Shown: positions 1 to 7,595, counted from the first letter of the stretch. The stretch: 22,642 nt of DNA from Paramacrobiotus richtersi (GCA_034698045.1 JAQGAU010000921.1:1-22642), one strand, 5' to 3'. The notes: generated by a model not told the origin, from the sequence alone. A program made the numbers and translations.

Positions 1-312
1 ACACGCACCAGGATATCAAAGGTGACTTTATCTCACAAAATGCTGCACCAATTTACCAAATGCTATAAAATTCACTGTTAAATCAATGAGGCATCTCGCT
101 GGAGACAAGAAGTGTTAATGCGATCAAGAGAAATTACATCAAGATTCACTCGCTTTCAAACGCCATTCACGAGTGTGTTAAAACAGAATTTACCAGGAAT
201 TTACCGTCTTTACGTCACATTTAACAGGCTTTACAGCGAAAAGAGTAACAGAAGAGAGAGAAACGTTATACGTCGCTCCACCCTCCTGTACGACAGTACG
301 GATCCCGTTTCA
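1..312 (-). repeat. 3' LTR, cut by the window edge
   Basis: It corresponds to bases 7656-7966 of the other LTR; about 50 bases of its outer end lie outside the window. Differences from the 5' LTR are one inserted A near 195, and A/G and A/C substitutions between 253 and 262. About 99% identity implies recent insertion, because LTRs are identical when an element integrates. The inner boundary at 312/313 is where similarity stops abruptly. Confidence 0.92.
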
Positions 313-607
313 TGCCACGGTGTGAGAGGGAAAGGTCCTCCTTTCCACATCCGGTCGTCCGTCATCCTTGGTTAGTGAACAGTCAAACTGGATCGTCCAG
401 CAAGTCAAAAAATGGTGTGGTTAGTTGCGCATCAATCTCTCGTCATCAGGCGTCGTCATTCAAATTGGTGGATTACGGGGTTGTTTGTGTCCGAACCACT
501 TGACGGCCTGAAAATTCGCAAATTTATTAGCCATAGGCTTTGGTCTTTTTCAACTTTTCCGAAATTATCCGTTATCATTTTATTAGTCCTCGACTTTTCG
601 CAATTTA
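313..607 (-). other. Element 3' terminal noncoding region
   Basis: This lies between the hairpin array and the 3' LTR. It contains a perfect 7-bp hairpin, GGAAAGG-TCCT-CCTTTCC, at 329-346. Directly against the LTR is CACACCGTGGCA on the element strand, which repeats one arm of the CCGTGGCA hairpins at 4155-4264. A purine-rich GGAAAGGAGGA lies about 20-30 bases from the LTR rather than adjoining it. Short open frames here have no recognisable family and are not called. Confidence 0.5.
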
Positions 608-895
608 GCGTTTTTATTTGTGCGATTTAGCACAAATTTTATTTACCATCGGTATTTCGCAAATTTTGCGTTTTTATTTGCACAATTAAGTACAAATTTT
701 ATTTACCGTCGGTATTTCGCTATTTAGCGTTTTTATTTGTACAATTTAGTACAAATTTTATTTACCATCGGTATTTCGCTATTTAGCGTTTTTATTTGTA
801 CAATTTAGTACAAATTTTATTTACCATCGGTATTTCGCTATTTAGCGTTTTTATTTGTACAATTTAGTACAAATTTTGTTTACTATCGTATTTGT
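608..895 (-). repeat. 59-bp tandem array of paired hairpins in the element 3' UTR
   Basis: Five units (periods 60, 59, 59, 59). Each contains the stem TTTGTAC-(6)-GTACAAA at 617-636, 677-696, 736-755, 795-814 and 854-873. Unit 1 has TTTGTGC/GCACAAA, a fully compensated change. Unit 2 has one change that is a G-U wobble on the element-sense RNA but a C-A mismatch on the other strand. Between units is a second stem, CGCT..AGCG, which becomes CGCAA..TTGCG with compensation at its inner pair. No coding potential. Inferred: a selected RNA structure in the sense transcript. Confidence 0.8.
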
Positions 896-934
896 TACCT
901 GGCATCGCCAGCAACTTTTCTTTTCTTTTACTGA

Positions 935-1189
935 TTACTCCGGGTAACCTAAATCACGTACCACTTCTTTAATGGCTTTAAAGTAGAACAATGTATAAGT
1001 CTCATTCCTCACGAGTAAATATCCCTCGTAGGCACTTCGATTAAACTGGCATATTTCCATGTAAAGGTGCATCATAAACTGATCATCGTTTGGATTCATC
1101 TCTCGAATGCATCTCCAACATCGACGATTTTTAGGAGTGTTTTGTCGGCATCCGTCGCAGTTTGCATTGACGATCACAAACGCGTCCAT
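935..1189 (-). CDS. ORF3: small protein with a four-cysteine zinc-type motif
   Basis: 84 residues from an ATG with an in-frame stop two codons upstream. C11-x2-C14-x9-C24-x2-C27 (CDGC...CWRC) resembles a zinc-ribbon or treble-clef half. The rest is a compact mixed alpha/beta sequence rich in Tyr and Phe. No family is recognised. A splice-acceptor-like TTTTTCGTAG ends 8 bases before the ATG. The 121 bases to the winged-helix stop contain nothing else recognisable. The hairpin array follows directly, so this is the last ORF of the element. Composition and TAAA-rich codon use match the other element ORFs. Confidence 0.5.
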   Translation of the reverse strand: MDAFVIVNANCDGCRQNTPKNRRCWRCIREMNPNDDQFMMHLYMEICQFNRSAYEGYLLVRNETYTLFYFKAIKEVVRDLGYPE

Positions 1190-1310
1190 TCTTCAATCTA
1201 CGAAAAATATCTAAATCACACTTCGTGCGTTTTACGTACCATTCGGTAGTTTAACATTCAATCTGCCACCATGAACCATGAAAGTCCATTTAAGCTACCA
1301 TGAAAGGTTG

Positions 1311-2978
1311 TTATTTTGACTGACTATGGCGTCCTGTAAATTTTATAATTCCGCTCACAGTCGGTTTTTTTAAACGTAATTTAGCTTGTCCTGTAATTTC
1401 AATACAAGATGTCTTATCATCGACCATCGCATAAACTGCGGTATCAATAAATTCCAATACATTTACAGGCATTTGCGGCGCGGTTGTACTAACATAATGC
1501 GCGATTTCAATTGTAGAACTCCCTTCGGGATTATTAATCTCTAAAACTGCATTTTGTAGCACAAAACTCCAATATTTCTCAATTTTATCATAAAACTGTG
1601 GTCGTATATTCACCAACGGTGACAAACTCCAAGGAAATTTAAATTGCGCATCGGCTTTACCAAAATATCTTTTAACGAGTGTTCTATTTTCCACGGCTTG
1701 TATTACTGAATTTACAATAATCACTTCCTCGATTTCCCGATTCTCGGGTTCATCTTTAATTGCTTTAATTATATTTAACATTGTAGTCGGCATTGTAAAA
1801 GTCTCCAATTTATCAATCGCCTGTTTAATGATATTAAACTCATCGTTACCCAACTGTCGTCGGTCATGTGGTGAAGTACCATGTATATCACCCACTTCCG
1901 ATTGAAACGGCGAATGATCCGATCCAGGCGGTGACTCAAATTTATCAGTCTCTTCTTTAGGTTTAACTTCTCCCCATTTAGGGGTTTTATCCTTTAATGC
2001 CATAAAAGGTCTTCCTCTTAAAAAGGCAATTCTGTTGTCTCTACCACGAACCACTGTATATCTTGGTCCTGGTTTATCGGTATATGTTATCATCTCGAAA
2101 ACATGTTTATCCATATTCTCCTTTAACGCACCGAAAAATCCCTGCGAAATTAAAACTTTCATAGCCGGTTTAAAAACAAACTTCATATACAGTAAAATTT
2201 CATCTACTGTACTACCCCACGGGTTATGTATATCGGTTATGGCTCGTTGAATCGCCCATTTAAAATCTTCAACTGTTTTTACCAGTCTTGCGCTGTACGC
2301 CCGCATTCGCGGTTCCGTCAAAACATATATTTTATTATGGCTCCGGTGACCACCATATGTTTCGAGTATTGTACCTTTGCCAACGGCAGACATCAACGCT
2401 GACATAAAATCTTCCTCTTGAATTTTACTGTTTTTAGTCTCATAATCCGATTTAAAATTTTCCCATAACGATTTAGCACTCGTTGTCTGTTTATTCGTTT
2501 TACATTTATCGATAAATCCAGGAATCACCTCGGCAATTGAATTTAACTGCGCTTCGCGCAATAACGGTTTATCTGACAATGGAATCGGTTTAACGTCTGT
2601 ATCGACCATATACTGATCCAAATAATCAGATTGTACGCTTTTAAAACTTTCCAAACTGGATCTGGCACTTTTAAAACTTTCTGTACACGAATCACTTTTA
2701 CCAGCTGATTTAATTTTAACTTGCGTCGGTGTATTTTTAGACTGAATAATAGTCAATTTAGACTGTTTCTCCAGGCTATTAGTACGCTCACGTTCTTCCG
2801 GTTGAAAGTCCATAACTTCGGACATAATCGTTTTAGGTTCCTCACGGGATTTTATTAAAGTTATTCTGGGCTGTTCCAAATTTACTGCCAATCTCCTTTT
2901 ACACGGGTCAGATACTGACTCTGTTGATGGCCATTTAGGCATTTTTAAATGCTGCACATCTGATGTTAAACTTCCCAT
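1311..2978 (-). CDS. ORF2, second segment: tandem histone-H1-like winged-helix protein
   Basis: 555 residues from the ATG at 2978, in the same frame as the preceding ORF; the frame is open back to the TGA at 3060-3062. After about 140 polar residues come repeated modules of 70-80 residues (roughly 145-225, 232-312, 385-452 and 470-540). The last is clearest: WSFVLQNAVLEINNPEGSS, then IAHYV, FIDTAVYAMV and KLRLKKP. This follows the H15 linker-histone pattern (AI..L....GSS...I..YI / I..AL...V..G / G...F.L). The second (AIQRAITDIHNPWGST) is also convincing; the first and third are weaker. Inferred: a DNA- or chromatin-binding protein, perhaps for nuclear targeting of the element. It is neither Gag, Pol nor Env. 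No transmembrane segment is visible. Confidence 0.6.
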   Translation of the reverse strand: MGSLTSDVQHLKMPKWPSTESVSDPCKRRLAVNLEQPRITLIKSREEPKTIMSEVMDFQPEERERTNSLEKQSKLTIIQSKNTPTQVKIKSAGKSDSCTESFKSARSSLESFKSVQSDYLDQYMVDTDVKPIPLSDKPLLREAQLNSIAEVIPGFIDKCKTNKQTTSAKSLWENFKSDYETKNSKIQEEDFMSALMSAVGKGTILETYGGHRSHNKIYVLTEPRMRAYSARLVKTVEDFKWAIQRAITDIHNPWGSTVDEILLYMKFVFKPAMKVLISQGFFGALKENMDKHVFEMITYTDKPGPRYTVVRGRDNRIAFLRGRPFMALKDKTPKWGEVKPKEETDKFESPPGSDHSPFQSEVGDIHGTSPHDRRQLGNDEFNIIKQAIDKLETFTMPTTMLNIIKAIKDEPENREIEEVIIVNSVIQAVENRTLVKRYFGKADAQFKFPWSLSPLVNIRPQFYDKIEKYWSFVLQNAVLEINNPEGSSTIEIAHYVSTTAPQMPVNVLEFIDTAVYAMVDDKTSCIEITGQAKLRLKKPTVSGIIKFTGRHSQSK

Positions 2979-3059
2979 CGATTCAACCTTACTCGAGGAA
3001 GCCTCTAGTGACCAATCAATACATGGGTCATCTACAGGTATCCCATACTTTAATGCTTC

Positions 3060-3530
3060 TCACGGTGATAACGTTATGTTACCACGTTCGCGTTGCTTTA
3101 AATAATATTTAAGGTCGGCACGTTTATCCAAGTCTTTAACACGAGCGGCTCTACGCTCTTCTAATTCTTTCCTTTTATTAATTTTATCCAGCTCCTTGTA
3201 ATAAGCCAGTTCACTTTTTAATGAATGATTTTCCAATCGAAGCAATCTATTTTCGTTGGAGTTGGGTTCCTTTTTAATCTCGAATTTATTTACGTCCGCA
3301 CTCGCGGGTTCCTTTTTAATTTCAACATTTTCTGGTTCTAATATATCGGCCTGTTCGGCTAAAATATCCTCTTGTACTTGGTTTACAACTCGACGAGCTA
3401 AACTTCCAGAATCTACATTTCGTTCTAGTTCTTGCATTCTAGAAACTTCTTCGGATATTTGCGGCGAACTTGACAACGGTGTGCCAATATTACTGCTGCG
3501 TCCAGATGTAGATTTCCGTCTATCTGCCAT
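3060..3530 (-). CDS. ORF2, first segment: SUMO-motif and coiled-coil protein
   Basis: 156 residues from the ATG at 3530; the frame is open four codons further but lacks an ATG there. The N-terminus is Ser-rich. Two copies of EIKKEP follow, each holding a SUMO-acceptor consensus (hydrophobic-K-x-E: IKKE). From about residue 85 a highly charged Leu/Lys/Glu/Arg helix looks like a coiled coil. No family is recognised. It ends in a single TGA at 3060-3062, and the same frame then stays open for 27 codons into the ATG of the next segment, so the two are probably one gene. A splice-acceptor-like TTTTGGTTTTAG ends two bases before the ATG. Function unknown; the motifs suggest a nuclear protein-interaction role. 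Confidence 0.6.
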   Translation of the reverse strand: MADRRKSTSGRSSNIGTPLSSSPQISEEVSRMQELERNVDSGSLARRVVNQVQEDILAEQADILEPENVEIKKEPASADVNKFEIKKEPNSNENRLLRLENHSLKSELAYYKELDKINKRKELEERRAARVKDLDKRADLKYYLKQRERGNITLSP

Positions 3531-3679
3531 TGCTAAAACCAAAAGTTTCCAAATTTAATTTTGTTGAACGGTACCGTAAACCATTTTGATCAGAAACAGT
3601 TTAATACCGTTAACGGTTCACATTTAATATTAATTTATCCATTGGGATTTTAATTTACTGGCGCCAATTTATCCGCTTT

Positions 3680-3838
3680 TGAGGGAGACACAGTCAGTCT
3701 CAACCCGTTTTTAACCGGTTATGAGGGAATCGTATAGACTCAACCTCGTTTATCTTTTAATGAGGGAATCGTGTAGACTCAACCTCGTTTATCTTTTAAT
3801 GAGGGAATCGTATAGACTCCAGCCCCTTTTGAAGGGAA
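3680..3838 (-). repeat. 39-bp tandem repeats upstream of ORF2
   Basis: Four units begin at 3680, 3722, 3761 and 3800 (periods 42, 39, 39). Each starts TGAGGGA and contains AGACTCAACC or a variant; the middle two are almost identical and the outer two have diverged. The first unit contains GAGAC...GTCTC. I could not find one stem conserved in all four, so a structural role is less clear than for the neighbouring arrays. The rest of 3543-3993 has no recognised gene or signal beyond the splice acceptor next to ORF2. Confidence 0.7.
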
Positions 3839-3993
3839 GTTTATCCGTCCTTCAAGACCACTGGTACTATTTTTCCACAGAATGCTGGTACTAGATTTCC
3901 ACAGTGGAATTTAACGATTAAATCCGCTGCAATTTATCGGTTTAGGTCGCGACTCCTTCTCCTATAATGCTGCAGTATATAACCGTTTGTTTA

Positions 3994-4400
3994 TGCAGTA
4001 CTTGGTCCATTTCTGGCCTTTCCGTGCACCCATTCGGGCTAAAATTTAATTTGTTACTGCAGTACTAGGTCCATTAGGACTGTTCCGTACAGGCTTGTGC
4101 TGCAGTACTAGGTCCATTAGGACTGTTCCGTACAGACTACATATATTTACGCTACCGTGGCACTCGTGCCACGGTTATGAGAAGCTGTTGCTCCCTCATA
4201 CCTTTAATTTAATTTTATTCTGCACCGCATTTTTAATTTATTTTCCGTGGCATTTATGCCACGGTTATGAGAAGCGATTTCTTTCTCAAATTTATTTATT
4301 TACACGTGCATTCGCACAACTTTATTGTTTAGTTGGACTGTCATTGCTTTGTGGTGTATTCTGAACATTTACGGATGTACTAGGCCCACTCGGGCTATTC
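3994..4400 (-). repeat. Repeated stem motifs between gag and ORF2 (gag-proximal set)
   Basis: A perfect 36-bp direct repeat lies at 4057-4092 and 4100-4135 (period 43). Diverged versions lie near 3994-4031 and 4373-4400. Each exact copy holds the small stem GTCC-ATTA-GGAC; the version at 4384-4395 is GCCC-ACTC-GGGC, a compensatory T-A to C-G change. Between them, two near-identical long hairpins lie at 4155-4174 (CCGTGGCAC-TC-GTGCCACGG) and 4245-4264 (CCGTGGCAT-TT-ATGCCACGG), again with a compensated terminal pair, and each is followed by TTATGAGAAGC. No coding potential is seen. Inferred: structured RNA in the spacer after the gag stop. Confidence 0.7.
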
Positions 4401-4409
4401 CACTCATCG

Positions 4410-5144
4410 TCAAACAGGATTTCTCCACCCAGTATTCTGGTCCTGCCTTGGTTGATCATTAAATCTATTTCCCTGCGGGTTTCCTGTATTATTCTGATTT
4501 ACGCCGGCATTCCCGGTATTTCTATTATTTCTATTGCGCTCCCTTGAAAAACGTCGTCCTCCATGGTGTGCAATATAAACGGGATTATTACGCCGGTCCT
4601 CATTTCTAAATTCGCACTGGTTATCCCAATGTCCTTTAACATCGCAATTATTACAGAATATTGTACCCGGATCTACGCCTTGCTTGTTAGGATTGCCTTC
4701 AAAATTTATTCCCGGCGGAAAATTTCTACCGGGCGCGTCGCCAGAATTTCTATTATTATTATTATAATTATTATTATTGCCCCTATACGGGCCTCTATTA
4801 TTATTAAAATTGCCGCGTCGGCTTCTTTCATTTACTTGCTGTCCAGAATTTACTGAATCCCCTCGGGAATTATCATTTAAAGGTTGCTGTGTGTTATTAT
4901 CATTTACGGGATTAACCACACAAATTTCTACAACGTCAGCGACTTTCTTTGCTTTTAAATCATATTTACTGTCATCACTAGTAAGATGACGTGCTTTAGC
5001 CAGCCACTCGGCCGGTGTTCTCGGGTTGGTAACATTTATTCCCCAATGCAGGGAGACATCCACATTCTTTAACCCCGCGGTTAGGTATGTATTTACCATT
5101 GCGGGTTTATCGGTGAAACCAGCTTTGTCACAAAGCATGGTCAT
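4410..5144 (-). CDS. gag: Gag, capsid C-terminal part and CCHC nucleocapsid (-1 frame)
   Basis: Continues Gag in the -1 frame. The frame is already open upstream of the ATG at 5144, back to the A7 run at 5168-5174 and slightly beyond, so that ATG is probably internal. Early residues (MTMLCDKAGF, then NPRTPAEWLAKARHL) match the second half of gypsy/insect-type Gag. An Asn/Gly/Arg-rich linker with AAT-type codon runs follows. Then comes a zinc knuckle C-x2-C-x4-H-x4-C at residues 164-177 (CNNCDVKGHWDNQC), and an Arg/Asn-rich tail. The knuckle and basic tail indicate RNA binding. The frame stops at 4410 with no protease following in any frame. Confidence 0.8.
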   Translation of the reverse strand: MTMLCDKAGFTDKPAMVNTYLTAGLKNVDVSLHWGINVTNPRTPAEWLAKARHLTSDDSKYDLKAKKVADVVEICVVNPVNDNNTQQPLNDNSRGDSVNSGQQVNERSRRGNFNNNRGPYRGNNNNYNNNNRNSGDAPGRNFPPGINFEGNPNKQGVDPGTIFCNNCDVKGHWDNQCEFRNEDRRNNPVYIAHHGGRRFSRERNRNNRNTGNAGVNQNNTGNPQGNRFNDQPRQDQNTGWRNPV

Positions 5145-7033
5145 GTACTGGTAGTACTCTTCAATAGTTTTTTTCTCAAATGAAATTCCCTTGTTTTAAG
5201 CTGATTTGAAGCATTGGTCCCTTTATCAGGATCAGAGAATCGATCTTCAAGGGCTTTAATCCATTCATCAAACGATTTAGGAGCTACGCTAGATGTTAAG
5301 TATGAGTCAAACCATCTGAGCGCCATCCCTTCAAGGGCATTCGCCGGTTCTATTACTTTTCTCTCCTCATCCCATCTGTTAACTCTAGCTGCCGCCATAA
5401 AGCGGACTTTAAACGCATCAATTTCGTCCTTTTTACCGTTGAACTTGGGCGTTTTAACATCCTCTTTTTTATTAGTACCGATCGCTTCCCGTAGAATGTC
5501 GCGTAACACGGAGACTGTATCCGGTTGCGATGATGTACTGGGAAGATTATTATTTACGGGCGCCTGCGGCGTATTAACATGTACATTTACTTGCGGGTTT
5601 AAATTAGGTACATTCGTATTTAATTCTTCATTTACTGAGGCACCTTGTGCATACGCACCAGAGTGCTGTACATCATATAAAGCTTGTTGTACTGCTTGGT
5701 TGTAAATGCGATTGTACATTTGTGCCTTTTTCTCGGCTAAAATCTGTTTAACTTCCTCCGCTGTATACGTCCTCTCGGGAACTTTAGAATTTACAGGTTC
5801 TGTAGTGCCACGGGATGTACCACCATAACGGTTACCAGTTTGATCGGCGCACGGCATATTAAATGCCTGTGTAGCCTCTTTATGTACTGGTCCTTTACCA
5901 TCCGGTACATACGAATTTATACTGGATGATTTCATCTGACGCTTTAAATCATTTAATTTATTTAAAAGTACTGCGTACTGTGCATTCGTATCTATACGAG
6001 CTGCTTCTGAATTATTTTTAACAATTGTCAAGTCATTTAATTTAACTTCCAGTTCGGAGATTTTATTTACGGCTGCTGCCAAATCTTGTTCAGCTCTTTG
6101 ATGATCCAGCCATAATTCACGGTGTTCATTAAATTTTAATTGCTCAGCTTTTAATTTACGTACACGATCAGCTTCTATTTGTGCCAATTTTGCCATGGTT
6201 TCTTTTATCTGAGTTTCTTTATTTACCAGGATATCATCCCGTTCCTTTAACAAATTTTCAAACGTCATTAACTTTTGATCCTTTAATGTAACAGCTGTAT
6301 TAAATTTATTGAGCAGTTCCTGCTTCTCTTTTAAAAATTGGTTAGTTGTATTTAATTTAAAATTCAATTCGGCCTTGACCGTACTCGCAGTTGTACTAGT
6401 ACTGGGACTCATCCCGATTTTAAACTTCCCCTGCGGGCTTTCTCCTGATCTAGGAGTATTACTGGGCTTCTTGACAACCGTCTCGCTGTGTGTTAATGTT
6501 TGGGATGTACGGCCATTAAAGGGACTCATTGAAGGAGGAGGTGTATCTACCACCTTATTTATCTGGTCCTCCAAATCTTGTTCAGAATCTTCTATTGCGG
6601 AAGAAAATAAATCTTGTAGATTTAAAGACGCATCACTCATGACGCTTTGCCTTGAATCTGTACGTTCCTGCGGATGAGCTAAAATTATAAATTCAGGATC
6701 ACGAAAGAAATTTAAAGCGTTTAATGCATTTACAGCATCAGGTATCCAAATGGGATCAGACGCTGGTGATCTGCGCAGCGCGCTTCTACGAATTGTGGGG
6801 TCAATTGTGTCATCGACATTTAAACTTCCAGTGCTTACAGCAGCTGGGAGATTTAAAGATTTACTGGCTTTAGCCGTTTTAACCGAACCCTGGTTTGATG
6901 CACCAGAATTCCCTGCTGAATTATTTCTAGACCGCATGTTATATCCATGCGGTGGTTTAATGCCATCGGCCTTCTCGCTTTTATCGCTGTTTGTCTGTTT
7001 ATCTGCCATCTCGGCTTGTACTGTGCACACCAT
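5141..7033 (-). CDS. gag: Gag, N-terminal part through most of the capsid domain
   Basis: A 630-residue frame. The ATG at 7033 is followed by a second Met at residue 9 (MADKQTNS), which could equally be the start. Residues 1 to about 200 are polar and low in complexity, about 215-375 are heptad-rich and coiled-coil-like (many Lys/Glu/Leu), and about 380-510 are Asn/Pro-rich. From about 522 a Retrotrans_gag-type capsid appears: PKFNGKKDEIDAF, then NALEGMALRWFDSYL and FDEWIKALEDRF, matching the family pattern (P.F.G....F / L.G.A..WF / F..L..rF). The frame stops inside the capsid just after a run of seven A. The capsid C-terminal part and nucleocapsid continue in the -1 frame. Expected role: particle assembly and RNA packaging. 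The long N-terminal extension is unusual for the family. Confidence 0.85.
   Translation of the reverse strand: MVCTVQAEMADKQTNSDKSEKADGIKPPHGYNMRSRNNSAGNSGASNQGSVKTAKASKSLNLPAAVSTGSLNVDDTIDPTIRRSALRRSPASDPIWIPDAVNALNALNFFRDPEFIILAHPQERTDSRQSVMSDASLNLQDLFSSAIEDSEQDLEDQINKVVDTPPPSMSPFNGRTSQTLTHSETVVKKPSNTPRSGESPQGKFKIGMSPSTSTTASTVKAELNFKLNTTNQFLKEKQELLNKFNTAVTLKDQKLMTFENLLKERDDILVNKETQIKETMAKLAQIEADRVRKLKAEQLKFNEHRELWLDHQRAEQDLAAAVNKISELEVKLNDLTIVKNNSEAARIDTNAQYAVLLNKLNDLKRQMKSSSINSYVPDGKGPVHKEATQAFNMPCADQTGNRYGGTSRGTTEPVNSKVPERTYTAEEVKQILAEKKAQMYNRIYNQAVQQALYDVQHSGAYAQGASVNEELNTNVPNLNPQVNVHVNTPQAPVNNNLPSTSSQPDTVSVLRDILREAIGTNKKEDVKTPKFNGKKDEIDAFKVRFMAAARVNRWDEERKVIEPANALEGMALRWFDSYLTSSVAPKSFDEWIKALEDRFSDPDKGTNASNQLKTREFHLRKKLLKSTTST
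5168..5174 (-). promoter_or_regulatory. A7 homopolymer at the gag frame change (possible -1 slippery site)
   Basis: On the element strand the upstream gag frame reads AGA AAA AAA CTA. This places an A_AAA_AAA heptamer in the phase needed for -1 slippage, after which the frame reads into the second gag segment. Capsid similarity continues across the switch. Programmed frameshifting is one explanation. A one-base deletion in the run, by mutation or sequencing error, gives the same picture. A shift inside capsid, rather than between gag and pol, would be unusual. Confidence 0.5.
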
Positions 7034-7595
7034 ACGCGACTTTTTTTTAAATTTTTACCGTCAAGGTTACCTTGACAGGTGTCAATCAAATCAACACGCG
7101 GTAGCTGTTTACAAAATTTATCCACTCGTGGCGTGCACGTTTCGCATGCAAACCGTTTAATGCACAGCTGATTCTCTCTCGTTCCTTTCAAATTTACTGG
7201 CTGTTTTAATCTAGGCACGTGCCTTTTAACGAATCAATGACCCAGACACTGTAAAATCCAGACACGATTTACTTCCTCAATCAAATTTACGGTTTTAAAG
7301 GTCACAATTTCCACGATATTTTACCTGTCAATTTACACGTAAGAAAACGGTTTAGAATCCACTCGGAAAAGCACGAATTTTACCATACAAAATCAAGGAA
7401 TCGTATATTTATTATTTACGGCGCAACACGCTATTTATCAGTCAACGACTATGTAATGCCTACGGCAATGTACAGGGTTCTTACCAGGCAGGATTTCTTA
7501 GATCCTTGAATCTAATTTCTCCGTTTAATGCTGGTCTTTGAAGGATCTTCCGGGGCTTGTTGTAAACGCCAGGGAAGATACAGGAACCAAACGCA
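7034..7595 (-). other. Element 5' leader with candidate splice donor and hairpins
   Basis: This is the untranslated leader between the primer-binding site and gag. A good splice donor (CCTG|GTAAGAAC on the element strand, intron starting at 7484) lies about 110 bases after the primer-binding site. Two overlapping palindromes, GTCAAGGT/ACCTTGAC (7060-7076) and TTGACA/TGTCAA (7072-7085), lie about 27 bases upstream of the gag ATG. They share TTGAC, so they cannot form at the same time. Open frames across this stretch are short, overlap gag in another frame and show no family resemblance. Confidence 0.5.

Noticed and set aside
61..72. TATAAAA in the LTR as a TATA box
   Set aside because: It reads on the plus strand, opposite to the element's transcription, so it is not a convincing promoter element for it.
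112..375. Open frames in the LTRs (112-375 and 7767-7970)
   Set aside because: They lie on the strand opposite to the element's genes, differ between the two LTRs after a one-base indel, and have no family match.
608..895. CRISPR array
   Set aside because: The units are contiguous 59-bp tandem repeats without unique spacers, inside a eukaryotic retroelement.
2035..7160. Plus-strand open frames inside the retroelement (2035-2250, 3256-3558, 4563-4856, 5214-5705, 6309-6677, 6750-7160)
   Set aside because: They lie antisense to gag and ORF2, show no family resemblance, and have the composition expected of the reverse complement of the real frames.
6853..7218. Minus-strand frame overlapping the gag start, cysteine-containing
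   Set aside because: It overlaps gag in another frame, changes character at the gag ATG, and its cysteines are irregularly spaced; most likely chance.
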